Source: Prototheca cutis
Lineage: Eukaryota; Chlorophyta; Trebouxiophyceae; Chlorellales; Chlorellaceae
Reading direction: 5' to 3'
DNA length: 64,000 bases
NCBI GenBank assembly: GCA_002897115.2
Contig: BCIH01000004.1
Location: 764,684-828,683 of the forward strand
This document shows positions 13,249-25,030 of this stretch, piece by piece (position 1 is the stretch's first letter; every line of letters begins with the position of its first letter). Under the pieces are notes generated by a model. The model was not told the DNA's origin. It made no database searches and was given only the letters and a program-made list of their open reading frames with translations. Position numbers and translations under genes: made by a program.

Positions 13249-15291
13249 TCATGCCCGGCCGCCATGCGCCCTGTCCAACGCAGCAGCCGCCCGGCAGGCA
13301 AAAAATTCCGAGACTGCCTGGCGCGAGTAGGCGTTGTGCAGGAGCTGGTGCGCCCGGCGGCTCTGCGGGTGGTGCGGGCCCCAGCGCACTGCCACGCGGT
13401 CCGCCTTGGTCTCGAGGCTCGTGAGCTCTGACAGCACCCCGCGCCCACAGCACGAAAGGAAGCTGCGGCAATGGATTTTTGGGGGTGGGAGGGGGTTGAA
13501 GAGGGAGAAAGAATGGATGACAGGGCAGCCTCCATCAAGGAACAGCATTCATGGCACATTGACACCCCCTTTCGTGGAAATCAAGTGTCCCCTCTCTGTT
13601 TTGTCCCGGAAACTGGGCAACCCCCAAACGTGCCGCACCCTGCGCGCGTGAAGCATTTTGCCAGCAGCATGCCTGCTTGCTCCCTTGACAAGCCGACGCA
13701 CGACGCAAAGACACCGGCGTCGACCATGATGCTTGCTCCACATGGCGAAGCCGGCCGCGAGTCGCCTGGTGCCGAGCCTTCTATGAGCGGTTCCAGCCCT
13801 CGACCAGGCACGCCCTGTGGTGCAGGGCAGCCGGCAGCTTGGGGGAGTTGATGCCAGGCCAGAGGTGGAGCTCAAGTCTGCACAAACCCACACCAGCAAA
13901 AACATGTACGTATTTCAACCGCCAAGGGGTCCCACCCGTGTGCTGGTGACCATGGGATCCGGGATCAGTGCAGGGCTGATGACCTCCCCGCCGCAGCCCT
14001 CCACCAGACGGCTGCTGCTGTGAGAGCTCAGGCTCATCTCCGTGGCGACTGCTGGTGCCTGGGCTGGCCAGCCACCGTCCTGTGAACGAAGAGCTTGCCC
14101 ACTTTCTTCCACCCCAGTCATGGTCTGCACAGTCTGTGGGAACATGTCACGCCTGTGTCTTGCAATGCAGGCATGCAGCAGGATGAAGATGTCGAAACAA
14201 CCAAACAGGCATCATGTACCTGGGAGCGCCGGGGGTACCGGTGCACAGTCCATGGTCGATGGGTTCCCGCCCATGTCCCGCGATTCCCAGGCTGCCACGA
14301 ACTCTGCAATGAAAGGGCCGGCCACCTGGCATCAGGTAAACCTAGGTCAACCCTGCGGCAGACTCACGCATGCCCCCCATGCTGGGAATGGCCAACCCGG
14401 AGACCATCCCACAAGGCGGCGCTGCACCTCGCCCAGTGAGTCTGACTCGGCACTGGACAACTCCTCGTCTGAGCTGGATGAGACGCTGGAGAACACACGG
14501 CGCTTGGAGGTGATGCGGTGCCGAGACAGTCGTGCCTGCCAGGAGGGTCGGTGAGAGGGCTCGGATAGGGTGTGCGGCACGATAGGTCTGTCCATCTCCA
14601 AGGGGTTGTGCAATCGAGCAGACCCGGTGTGTCCTGTCCATCGCTCACGCAAGCAAACTACCCACGCCCGACTTCTCCCGTTCCCCAGCTCCCTCCTCCC
14701 ACCAGCCTTCTTAAAAAAAGAAAACAAGAAAACCTCTCCCACCTGGGGCGGGCGGCCACCGCGCTTGGTGAGTGCCATGAGCACGGCATTGTCAGGAAGG
14801 GGGGGCAGGTATCCCTGGTCGACCCATTCTCGCAACCCAAACAGCCCCTCCTGGGGCCTGATGAACAGAGAGTGCGCGTTGCGGCGCTTGATGTCACCGT
14901 AGAGTGAAGACGCCATAGTGGCTTCGGGTGTCTTGCCGCTGCAGCTGAGCAGGCCCCATTCCAACGCCAATCTGGGCGTGTTGGAAAGACATTCCCATGT
15001 TGCACGTGAGGGTCTTGCGTTATGTTCAAGAGGAAAGAGCAGGATGCTGCCGTCGGGGACCATCGCCAGGCTGCATCATTATGTGGGGGATGGTGGACAG
15101 GGCAACCCATCGCATCCCGCCAGCCTTTCCCGGTCGGGGCCTTACCGACAGATCTCGCCCGTCGGCATCAGCCGCCTCTCCCGCCGCAGCACCTCCACCG
15201 CAGCCGACTTGAATATTCCACCGGAAGCTAGAACCGGAACATTGGGTGCAAGGGACGCGGTGGTCCGGGGGCAGGAGCCCTCGCCCCGCAT
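13249..15291 (-). CDS. HARE-HTH (HB1/ASXL/restriction-endonuclease HTH) domain protein
   Basis: The HARE-HTH is a winged-helix module proposed to read modified DNA in chromatin proteins. Exons 15291-15146 and 14971-14743 are clear and join in phase. Together they give FKSAAVEVLRRERRLMPTGE, then LALEWGLLSCSGKTPEATMA, SSLYGDIKRRNAHSLFIRP and GLFGLREWVDQG, the complete domain near residues 29-108. A Ser/acidic stretch (VFSSVSSSSDEELSSAESD) follows from an exon starting near 14595. Later minus-strand pieces near 14310-14220, 14145-13915 and 13810-13600 are probable exons with unresolved borders. The last exon, 13427-13249, has ELTSLETKADRVAVRWGPHHP, like the helical LE...GPHHP repeats after the HARE domain of some plant homologues. 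The start at 15291 is the first in-frame ATG. The domain call is firm, the middle of the model is not. Confidence 0.72.
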
Positions 15292-15996
15292 CGCTCGACG
15301 CCACGGTCAAGTGACTCCTGGGCGTTGGGGACATGACGACCGGCATGACCCAGAGCGGTGGGAGCCACAGCACACGCTCCTCTCGTCATCCCAAATAAAT
15401 GTAAATCACACTCCATATTGAATTGGATGCACCATGGGCTCTTGGACTCGAGTCCAGCACACCTGAGTGTCGGCTGGCTGCAGGGGCGGCAACCTCACCA
15501 GGAGGCGGGCCAAACCGTCGTCATTTCGCTTCGCATCGGACCCTGTCTCAGCGCCGAATCTACATCGTGTTGCCTTTCATGATCCAAATAGGAATTGAGG
15601 ATTGCCCAGAATGACCGAGGTCCTGTTCTCGAAACGATGCTGGGTCGAAACTCCTTGGGGGTGCGGCGTTCGACACGAGGAGGCAGCAACCCGAATCACC
15701 ACGCTATTGGATGGAGTGGTAATGATATCCAATCCCGATATTTTATAGAACGAGCATCATCTAACCCATTTGTGCGTCCGTGTCACCCAGGAACCGGCTC
15801 TAGCGGCGGTCCATTGGGTTGGCGGAGAGAAAGGGCTGTTCCCAACTCATTCGCAGGGCGAAAAAGAAAGCACGCCAAAGTGCGACCCGGGAGAGGGCGG
15901 CTCTTGCAGGCTCTTTGCCGGGTATCCAGGCTAGGCTCGCCCTCTTCCGACGCCTGATCGTAGCCCCTCTTTGACTGCCAAGGGGCTGTAGACACC
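15292..15996. promoter_or_regulatory. Divergent upstream region, HARE-HTH gene / ribosomal protein eS4
   Basis: About 700 bases lie between divergent genes. Part of it (15590-15780) is less GC-rich than the surrounding genes. No exon is supported. It must hold the eS4 promoter and 5' leader. Confidence 0.45.
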
Positions 15997-17180
15997 ATGG
16001 TGCGCGGTCCCAAGAAGCACCTGAAGAGGCTGAATGCCCCGAAGCACTGGATGCTGGACAAGCTGGGCGGCATCTTCGTAAGTGGAGCCTTGGGAGGCGC
16101 TCCGGTCCTGGGCGGCATGGATTGTAGCACAGTGCAGGCGTAGGAATGCTGCAATGCCGCGGGCGAAGCGGGAGGAGAGCCGGGTGTAGCCCTGGCGGGA
16201 GAGCATGCCCCTCGCGATGGCGGGTCTGCCGGCACCCTCTCACTGGTCCCGCTTGTGATTTTGCAGGCCCCCAAGCCCAGCCCTGGTCCGCACAAGACCC
16301 GGGAGTGCCTGCCGCTGATCCTGCTGCTGCGCAACCGTCTGAAGTGAGCGGCGCCCTGGGCTCCGGCCACTCGGGCGTGTGGTGGTGCTAAGGGGCCATG
16401 GTGCTTCCGTGCCAGGAGCCTGGCACACAGGGGCGTCCTTGCTTGGCCAACACCATGTGGACTTGCTTGTGTTTCTTATTCTTTTGTGCCATGTAGATTG
16501 CAAGGCTCTGGCACCAACCCGCCCTGCCACTGCCACTGTCCCACAGGTATGCGCTGACTGGCCGCGAGGTGGTTTCCATCCTGATGAACCGCCTGGTCCA
16601 GGTTGACGGCAAGGTCCGCACCGACAAGACCTACCCCGTGGGCTTCATGGACACGGTGACCATCCCCAAGACGGACGAGCACTTCCGCCTGGTCTACGAC
16701 TCCAAGGGCCGGTTCGTTGTGCACCGCATCTCCAAGGAGGAGGGCGGCTACAAGCTGTGCAAGGTCAAGCGCATGCAGTTTGGCAAGGGCGCCGTGCCCT
16801 ACATCGCGACCCACGACGGCCGCACCATCCGCTACCCCGACCCCGAGATCCGCGAGGGCGACACCGTCCTGCTGGACCTGGAGTCAGGCAAGGTCCGTGA
16901 GTTTGCCCACTTTGACGTCGGCAACCTGGCCATGGTGACTGGCGGCCACAACAACGGCCGTGTGGGCACAATCACGCGCAAGGAGAAGCACAAGGGTTCC
17001 TTCGACATCGTCCACATCACCGACGCCGCGGGGCACTCGTTTGCCACGCGCGCCACCAACGTCTTTGTCATCGGCAAGGGCGACAAGTCCTGGGTCAGCC
17101 TGCCCAAGGGCAAGGGCATCCGGCAGTCCATCCTGCAGGAGCAGGCCAAGCTGTTTGGCAAGACCGCCGCTGTGCACTGA
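15997..17180 (+). CDS. RPS4: 40S ribosomal protein S4 (eS4)
   Basis: A structural protein of the small cytosolic ribosomal subunit. Exons 15997-16077, 16267-16343 and 16547-17180 give 263 residues, the same length as the human protein. It begins [20 protein letters not shown] and continues through [20 protein letters not shown], the S4-type segment [15 protein letters not shown], the central eS4 domain ([21 protein letters not shown]-type element [15 protein letters not shown]), and the KOW-containing C-terminal part ending [20 protein letters not shown]. All residues expected for a working copy are present. Codon use is strongly C/G-ending, as for a highly expressed gene. Confidence 0.99.
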
Positions 17181-17205
17181 AGCATTGCTCCAGGAATGGT
17201 TGCGG

Positions 17206-17210
17206 TGTAA
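17206..17210 (+). terminator. Poly(A) signal TGTAA of the eS4 gene
   Basis: TGTAA is the standard green-algal poly(A) signal. Here it lies 26 bases after the stop codon. Confidence 0.6.
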
Positions 17211-17458
17211 ATACATGGCAGTCACACGCAGGGAGTCATTGAGAGGGCGGTCGTGGTGGGGGCCCCGGGCGTGGGAACTTTGGTCGCTGGGCGGTCACAT
17301 GGGGCTCGATCCCTGGGGTCGCTCTGTCGACGGGCGGTCCCAGGCCAGAAAAACCTCGCGCACACACACAATGCTCAACAACCGTCGAACCAAAGGCCCA
17401 GCCGGCAGGACCATATGAGAATTTCTGGCAGCAACATCCATGTCGAATTAAATAGGGA

Positions 17459-20400
17459 ATGGATATCACCGTCGATGCCACGACGGGCAGCACGGGGGCC
17501 CCCCACCCTCGGGAGCCCAAGCTGAAGGTCCGCACCCACCCTCGGCTCGCAGCCCTCAAGGTAACTGCTCGAGCATGCTCTCAATTGGGAGATGCAACGC
17601 TGTGTGGAGACACCCAAAGGGTGTGCGGTGCTGCTGGCAGCTCGGCCAGAGCTCTCGGCAATGGCCAACCACCGAGGCCCGACAGGACCTTAACGATGTG
17701 CAGTCGGGAGCCATGGGACACCCCCAGACTGCACGAGAACAATTCTTGCATGATAGTATCGCCATTTCAATGCTCGCATGCCCACCCCGCTGCGCACAGG
17801 GTGATGTGGACTGCCAGATCAGCCCCCACAGTCCACTGGTCAGCACCTTCCTCGACGAGAACGGCTTTGTATGCGGTACGTTGGCGCTTGCCTGATGGCC
17901 TGGAGTCTGATGAATGTGGTGTAAAGCGTGGGGCAGGGACCAGGGTCGCTCTGGCGCTGCCCTGGCCCAGTGCATGGGTCGCCAACGTACGCAGCCTCGA
18001 TCTGGGATCTGAACAGGTGGAGGCATTCCTCTCACCCCGCACCCCTGCAGGAGACAACAGCCGTGGGCACCTCGGCGTAGGCACTGGGCCTCCCGTCATC
18101 TATGAGCCCCAGCCCTTCAAGACCGCCCGGCGGTGGGCTAGACTTGCCATGGGCGACACCCACTCCGCCGCGCTCACCACCGAGGTGCGTGGGCGGGGCA
18201 TCTGCGTTTGTGTGTATTGGGATGCTGCAGTGGCTTGGAACTGGGATGAGGTAGCCGGGATGACAGTTTGCAGCGAGCCCCCACCCCCCGGATATTCCTG
18301 GCCAAGCCTCTTCCGGGGCCGCACCCTGGTGATGCCTGCACTCATCCGAAGCCCGGGCCCCCGCTCCCCGCCCACCCAAAAAACACCCCCAAGTGACCAT
18401 CATCCAATCTACCCATCATCCACGCTGTCGCTTCCCCACAGGGCGAGGTGTACACCTGGGGCTGCAACCATGCGGCGCAGCTGGGCATCCCCAACGGGCC
18501 CGGCCCTACCATCGACGCGCCGCGGCGCATGGAGCTGCTGGGTGGCTGGGACGTGCGGGGCGTGGCCACCGGCGGGGCGCACACGGTGGCGTTCACGCTG
18601 CAAGACGTGATCACGTGGGGTGCCAACGACCGGGGCCAGTGCGGACACGGCGAGCGTTCGGAACCCGACTGGGTCAAGCCTCGCAGCATCAAGATGCTGC
18701 ACGACCTCATGATCACGCAGGTTGTGTGCGGCACGGCACACACGCTGTGCGTGACGGGGACCAGCGCGGTGTACGCCTGGGGCGCCAACGACCGGGGCCA
18801 GCTGGGCGTGGGCGACTTTCGCGACCGTCGCACGCCGACGCTGGTGGACGGTCTCTGGGCGCTGCCCGTGCTCCAGCTGGCGGCTGGCAGCGCGCACAGC
18901 ACGGCGCTGACGACCAACGGCTTCCTGTTCACGTGGGGCGCGGGGTGCTCGGGGCAGCTGGGCCTGCCTGCCCCCGCAGACGTTGCCGCGGGCGCGTCGC
19001 TGCACCGCAGCGCGGCGGAGCGCCGGCGCCTGCGCCGTCGCGTGAACCAGCGCTTCCTGACGGCTATGTTGGAGATGGAGATCCCGCGCGACCGCGCCGA
19101 GCTGGCGCTGCACGAGACGGGCAATGTGGGTGTGGAGGTGGCTGCCGAGTGGCTGTTTTCGGTGCCCGAGGACGTCCTCGAGGCGCACCTGGCAGGGGAG
19201 GGCGAGGGAAACGGCGTGGAGGCGCACACGAATAATAACGAGGATGCCACTTCCGGCCACATGACCGGCCCAAACAACAGCAGCAGCAATAATACGCACG
19301 CGAGCGACGTGCCGGCGCCGCGGCGCGTGGCGCTGGCCCGTGTGCGCGGCATGGCGGCCGGCGGCGCACACACGGTGGCGTTCACGGACGAGGAGTGCTA
19401 CGCGTGGGGTGCGGGCGAGCACGGGCAGCTGGGCCTGGGACCCGGGACGGGGGCGGTGGCCCTGCCGATGCCCATTCCCGCACTGGCCGGCGTGGCGCTG
19501 ACCTCAATGGCGGCCGGCGCAGCGCACACGCTGTTCCTGGCCGCCGACGGCACTGTGTACGGCTGCGGCGACGTCGGCGCGGGCGCGCTGCCCGTAGGGC
19601 CCGCCGTAGGCCATGCGACTGGCAACGGGCCGCGCTCCTCGGCACGGTCGCGGCTGTCGGCGGCTGCTGCGCGCGAGGCGGGACTCTTGATGATTCGCAA
19701 GGCTGAGGCCCGACCTGTCGAGCCCGTGGTAGGTGGCGTAGGTGTGGCAGCAGTGGCCCCAGTGCACGCCGACAGGCCGCCCTTGGTGCCGCCCTATGAC
19801 TACCACCTGGCAGTCCCGACGACAACGGCCGCAACCACCGGACAAGCGATGTCCGAGGCGGATGACCCCATGGACGAGGACACGAGTGGCGGGGCGGTGC
19901 CCGTGCCGGGGCCTGCGAGTTTCCGGCCTGACATGGGCCGCCCACAACCACAGTTTGCCGGTGGTGAGCGGCGGTGCGTGGCCACGCCCGTTCTCCTGCG
20001 TCTGCCTTTTGCAGGCGACGGGACATCAGTGGTGTGCGGGGTGAGCGCTGCGCCGCGCGGGTCCGCATTCCTGACACGTGCGCCGCACGAGCCGCAGCCT
20101 GAGGCGCCGGTGCGGCTGTGGGAGCGGGTGGCAACTGCGGTGGCGGCGGTGCGAGCCGCGCCTCGGGAGGAAGCCGAGCTGCGCATCAAGCCCATTGCAC
20201 TGGCGGTGGAGCGCATCTTTGGCTCGCCCGCCGCGGTGGCCGCGGCCTTTGGCCTCCGCGATGGCGTCGGCCTGGACGCACAGCTGCTGGAGGACGTGTC
20301 AAAGTCCGTCGCCGATCTGGAGGCCGGGCTGCGCGGGCGCGACGGAGGGAGTGGGGACCAAGACGTTGCGGCGCTGGACGTCGGAGGCGGTTCTGGTGGG

Positions 20401-22008
20401 CCCGCGGCGGGGGCCCAGGTCTCGCGCCGGACGACTGAGGACGCTGTGCGGGCCGCGGGCGGGTTTCCGGCGGGCGCAGCGCTGGTGGCCGCCGCCGCGG
20501 CGCCTGCTTCCACTTGGCTGTTCAATGTATGGTTCGTTTGGGGGGGGGGGAGGGGCTTGTGGGGGGGTGGTTGCTGGGGTAAGAATGCGCTGTGGGACCA
20601 CCTGTTCATTGCTCACACAACAGACTCCTGACAGCAGCGCCTCCTACAACGTTCCACCACCACCCCCAAAACAGGGGATGCTGCGGGGCATGGAGTCGCT
20701 GTTGACGGAACTCGAGCGGCACGCTTCGGCGCTGGGCACGCCCGAGCGTGCGCAGGTCCTGCTGGCGGCATGCCAGAGCGTGCTGCTGGGCGACGCGCGG
20801 TGCCGGGCGTCGTTGGTCCCGCGGGCGTGCGCTGCAGTGCTGGCGGCGCCCCCGGCCGCGCGGCACTTGCTGGTGCGCTGGTGGTCCGAGTACCCGGCGG
20901 CGCTGCTGGAGTCGCGGGTGGTGGCGCCGCTGCAGCGCTACCTGACGGACGAGCTGTACAGCACGAAGAAGCTGACGGTGAGCGTGATGAACGTGATCAA
21001 GGTGCTGGCGGCGGTGGAGGAGGGGTCGGCGGCGGGGCGTGTCCTGCCCCCCGAGGCCTTTTACAACGAACTCATCAGTGAGAAGCTGGACGTGCTGGAT
21101 CACTACGTGGCGTGGCGTCAGACGCACGACTCGCCCGCGCATGCCCCGGGCGCCGACGGCCCGTTTTCGTTCTGTTCATACCCCTTCCTGCTCAACGCGC
21201 GGGCAAAGTCCAAGCTCCTGCACACCGAGGCCCGCATCCAGATGGACCAGACGGTGGCCGCGTGCCGCGCCGAGGCGGCCGCGGGGCAGGACGGGAGCGA
21301 GCCGGGACGCCGCGCCGTCAATCCCGAAGACCACGTCCTGCCGGACAAGGTGCGGCGGGCCAGCGGTGCGCCGCGCGGCGGCGGCTGGAGGCACGGCGCC
21401 AGTCGCCTCGGCGGCGGCGCAGGAGCCCGTCAGGGCGTCGACCACCTGGCTCATGGCGCGGCGGCCGGCGCGCCGACGGGCACCCAAGGTGGCGGACGGC
21501 GACGCGAGCGGGGGAGCGGCGGCGGCGGTCTGCGCTGGCTGTTCAATTCGCTGCGTTCGCACGATTCGCCTCGCGACTGCGGCGATGCTGCGCATGGTGC
21601 GTCGTCGTCCAGTGCCACGACGGCCCCGCCGACCGCCGCTCCAGGGCATGCCACCAACCGCCAGGTGCCTTTCCCCGGCAGCACCAGCGCGCACCAGCAC
21701 CACGAGAGCTCGGCGCCCACGACGCCTCGGCTGGATGCGCCGACGGGCGACGACGAGCGTCGGGCCATCGCCCGCCAGGCCTCGGATGCCGCCGGACCCA
21801 CGCTGTGGAAGCAGGGTTCGCTCAACCTGCCGCCGCCCGAGGAGTCGGGGTTCCCGGCCACGCACCCGGACATGTGCATCCTCCGCATCCGCCGCAACCA
21901 CCTCCTCGAGGTAAGGAGAGGGACGGCTGAAGAACAGGGGTGGTTGGGAGGCGTCGGTAGTGGAGGGGTGGGGCCCAAGAATGTGTTTGTGTGTGGGTAT
22001 GTGTGTGC

Positions 22009-22062
<54 letters not shown>

Positions 22063-23470
22063 GATTGTCGATTGTCGATTGTCGATTGTCGATTGCTTCT
22101 CAACAAGCAGACACACTAACGGGCGAATGCACGCATGCAAGCAGGACGCGCTGGATGAGATTGCACGGCAAAAGTCAAAGGACCTGTTCAAGCCGCTGCG
22201 TGTGCACTTTATCGGCGAGGACGGGATCGACGCTGGGGGCGTGAAGAAGGAGTTTTTCCAGCTGCTGGTGTCGGAACTGCTGAGCCCCGACTACGGCATG
22301 CTGTCTTACCAGCCCGAGTCGCGGACGTACTGGTTCTGCCCCGTCACGCTCGAGGGTGACGGCGCTTTCCTGCTGCTGGGCCTGGTGCTGGGCCTGGCCA
22401 TTTACAACGGCGTGCTGCTGGACTTCCCACTGCCGCTGGCCCTGTACCGGAAGCTGCTGGGCCAGGAGGTGCGGCTGCGCGACCTGGAAGACATGCAGCC
22501 CAGCCTGGGCCGGGGTCTGAGGGCGCTGCTGCAGTACGAGGCCCCCCTCGCCGAGGGCCCCACGCCGCTTGGGGTTCCCGGTGCCGGTGGCAGTCGCAGC
22601 GCCGGTGGCGGCGGCGACGACAACAGGTCGGGGCTGGCACGGCGTGCCGCGGCCAACGCCGCGGGCCCTGGCCCCGACGGGGGTGCCGGCGCCGGCAGTT
22701 TCCAGGGCGACAATGCGATGGAGGTGGACGGGGGTGAAGCAGTGGAGCTGAGTCCCGTGACGACGCCCAAGGCCGGTGCGGGGGGCGACGGGCCGCTGGC
22801 GCTGGGGTCCGCGCCCGGTGCTCCGCCCGTGCCGTCGCCGCAGCCGCTGCCCGGGACGAGCGTGGAGGAGGTGTTTTGCCAGACCTTTGCCGTGGAGGTT
22901 GCGGGGTGGGGAGAGCGCCGCGTGGTGGAGCTCAAGCCCGGCGGCGCCGACATCCCCGTCACCGAGGAGAACCGGCGCGAGTTTGTGGACCTGTACGTGG
23001 ACTGGGTGCTGAACGTCAGCGTGCACGCACAGTTTGAGGCTTTCAACAGCGGATTCCTGCGTCTGTGCGGAGGCCCCGCCCTGCAGCTGTTCAGCGCGAC
23101 GGAGCTGGAGCGCCTGGTGTGCGGCAACCCCGCGCTGGACTTTGAGGGACTGCAGCGTTCCGCGCGGTACGAGGGCGGGTATGCCCCCGACCACCGCTGC
23201 GTGGGCTGGCTGTGGGAGGTCGTGGTGGAGCTGTCGCCCGAGGAGAAACGCCTGTTTCTCAAGTTTTTCACGGGCTCGGACCGCGCGCCCATCGGCGGCC
23301 TGGCCAACCTGCGCTGCATCGTGCAGCGCGACGGGCCCGACTCCAACAAGCTGCCCACCAGCCACACCTGCTTCAACACCCTGCTCCTGCCAAGCTACCG
23401 CTCCAAGGAGCGCCTGGCCGACCGCCTCAAGCTCGCCATCCTCAACTCGGAAGGGTTTGGACTCGAGTGA
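17459..23470 (+). CDS. RCC1-repeat HECT ubiquitin ligase (HERC-like)
   Basis: A large E3 ligase that transfers ubiquitin through a HECT cysteine. Exons 17459-17560, 17800-17875, 18051-18184, 18442-20526, 20624-21910 and 22145-23470 join in phase to 1669 residues. RCC1 propeller repeats run over about residues 75-285 (VYTWGCNHAAQLG, VITWGANDRGQCGHG, VYAWGANDRGQLGVG, FLFTWGAGCSGQLGL) and resume at about 400-490 (CYAWGAGEHGQLGLG). Between them sits a UBA-like helical segment (FLTAMLEMEIPRDRAELALH, VEVAAEWLF). A long variable middle follows. The HECT domain starts near residue 1200 with MCILRIRRNHLLEDALDEI and ends with the catalytic Cys at about residue 1637 in TSHTCFNTLLLPSY. An Ala/Gly-rich insert of about 130 residues (22540-22860) interrupts the HECT N-lobe. 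Exon 5 could instead start at 20675, also in phase. The low-complexity part at 21350-21600 is the least certain. Confidence 0.88.
22013..22058. repeat. (GT)n microsatellite in HECT-gene intron 5
   Basis: About 23 GT units sit in the middle of the intron just before the HECT catalytic exon. They directly abut a heptamer repeat. Confidence 0.95.
22061..22095. repeat. Five tandem copies of TCGATTG
   Basis: Five perfect head-to-tail copies of the heptamer TCGATTG follow the GT repeat and end about 50 bases before the intron acceptor. Confidence 0.97.
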
Positions 23471-24025
23471 TTGATTTTTGGATTGGCTGTGCACGTGAAG
23501 GGAAGGGGGGAGGGGGGGCCATGGCAGACGTGTGCTGCAATGCCACGCTCCCACCCCCGTGCCCCCACTCCCCTCTGCCCTCAATGGCCCAACCCCACCG
23601 CCCAGCCGACACACACTACCCGACACCACCCAACAGCGGGCACGCTTGCGACTCCTCATCCAGATGACTGTCTTGCATTTTCTTTGGCCTGGGAAGCAGG
23701 GAGCACACCTGGTCCCTCCCTTCCCTTCCCCCTCTTCTCTTGCCTCGTGACCTGACAGAGATGAACTCTTTGGCCCCACCCACTGGATTCTCCATGCGCC
23801 ACACGGATGATTCGGTTTCTGACAGAGCGGCTGCACCGCTTGAACATGAAATCTGCCCCGGCCAGGGGGACAATGCCCTCTCCTGTAAGCATAAAAGAAT
23901 GCACGCAAACAAAGAGCCACATGGGTATTTGGGGATCACAAGGTGCCTGTCGATTGTGGTCTGCCGACGGGTGACAGCTTGGGGCAGGTGCATGGCGGGC
24001 TGACGCGCCACTCACCCCCTTTCAT
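23471..24025. other. Convergent 3' region, HECT ligase / NC2-beta
   Basis: No coding exon is supported. A plus-strand TGTAA at 23884-23888, followed by ATAAAAG, is a candidate poly(A) signal for the HECT gene, some 415 bases past its stop. Confidence 0.5.
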
Positions 24026-24590
24026 TCACAGTTCACCCTCGGCAGCGGAGGAGGGTTCTGACAGCGTGCGCTCCCGGGCTTGCGCAAACAGCTGCTGCTG
24101 CAGCTCCAGCAGCTGTTCCTTGCTGAGTGGGCCTTGCGACGTCTTGCGCGCATCAGCGCGGTGCTGCATGCTCCGCACCTCGTTCTTGTAATCTTCCAGC
24201 ACTGCAGGGTATTCTTGGGGGCGGGGGGGGGATGTTTGTTAACGAAGTTCGGGTCCCATGATGACCCTTGGGGGTGCAAATGAAGCCCATGCAGACACAG
24301 CTGTCCCAAGCAAACCTGGGAGAGCCTGCACACTTGCCTTCGCTGGCGGGGCCCATGAGAGAGGTGAACCCCAGTTCTTCCAGGGCCTTGAGCACGTGCT
24401 CCGGCACGATTGTGGTGCGCTTGGTCCTCTCGCAAATCACATTTGCTTGCGCCGAGATGAGGTGCACAAACTCGTTGCAGCAAGTGGTCAGCACGTCCAT
24501 GGCATCTCCCGTCACCCGCATGCCCTTGGGCAGCACCGCCTTCACCGACTTTTGGAGCGTGGATTTGGGCAGGGACACGTCATCGTCCAT
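24026..24590 (-). CDS. NC2B: Negative cofactor 2 subunit beta (Dr1), histone-fold repressor
   Basis: NC2-beta pairs with NC2-alpha through histone folds, binds TBP on DNA and represses or tunes RNA polymerase II initiation in the nucleus. Two exons, 24590-24338 and 24213-24026, give 146 residues. The histone fold fills residues 5-75: SLPKSTLQKSVKAVLP, then AMDVLTTCCNEFVHLISAQA and VPEHVLKALEELGF, matching the plant and animal proteins closely. The second exon encodes a charged helical tail (YPAVLEDYKNEVRSMQHR, then KEQLLELQQQLFAQARE) like the Dr1 tail. The intron appears to use a GC donor (GAAG|GCAAGT); with it the frame joins as GPASEEYPAVL, whereas no GT donor nearby keeps the frame. It is a compact protein with all family landmarks. 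Confidence 0.93.
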
Positions 24591-25030
24591 ACTGGCCCGA
24601 TGCGCTTCAGGGGACGGGGGGGGTCATGCTCAACGTCCACAGACAGTGTCGGGCGGACGGGCTGCGACGGGCGTATTTGTGTCGTGCCACCCCTGCGGCG
24701 GAAAAAGCTGCGGCCCCCAGCCCGGGGGGGTCAAGTCCCTGACTTTCTTGTGTGCTGTTCCTGATTTGCTTCTGTCCTAGCAAGCTGCATTCAAACTGCA
24801 TATTGGATTCATATCCATCCTGCACTCCATTTCAATGAAAGTCAGTACAGTTTGGGGAGAAGACGTTCCTGAACAGTTGCAAACACGTGTGTGTGAATGG
24901 GTGGGGGATTGGGGGGGTTACCCTCACGTACAACCTGGCACTATGCCTGCTGAGATGAAAAGGTTATCGGGCACTGGTGCCCATGTCAGCTGACCTGCAT
25001 CTGTGCACTGTAAGAAAAGGCACACACTTA
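24591..25030. other. NC2-beta upstream region
   Basis: About 440 bases lie between the start of NC2-beta and the end of the dynein-tail gene, both on the minus strand. I see no dynein linker or motor exon in it; it should carry the NC2-beta promoter. Confidence 0.5.

Noticed and set aside
22175..23920. 581-residue minus-strand open frame
   Set aside because: It lies antisense to the HECT domain; its length follows from high GC and codon bias, and it resembles no protein.
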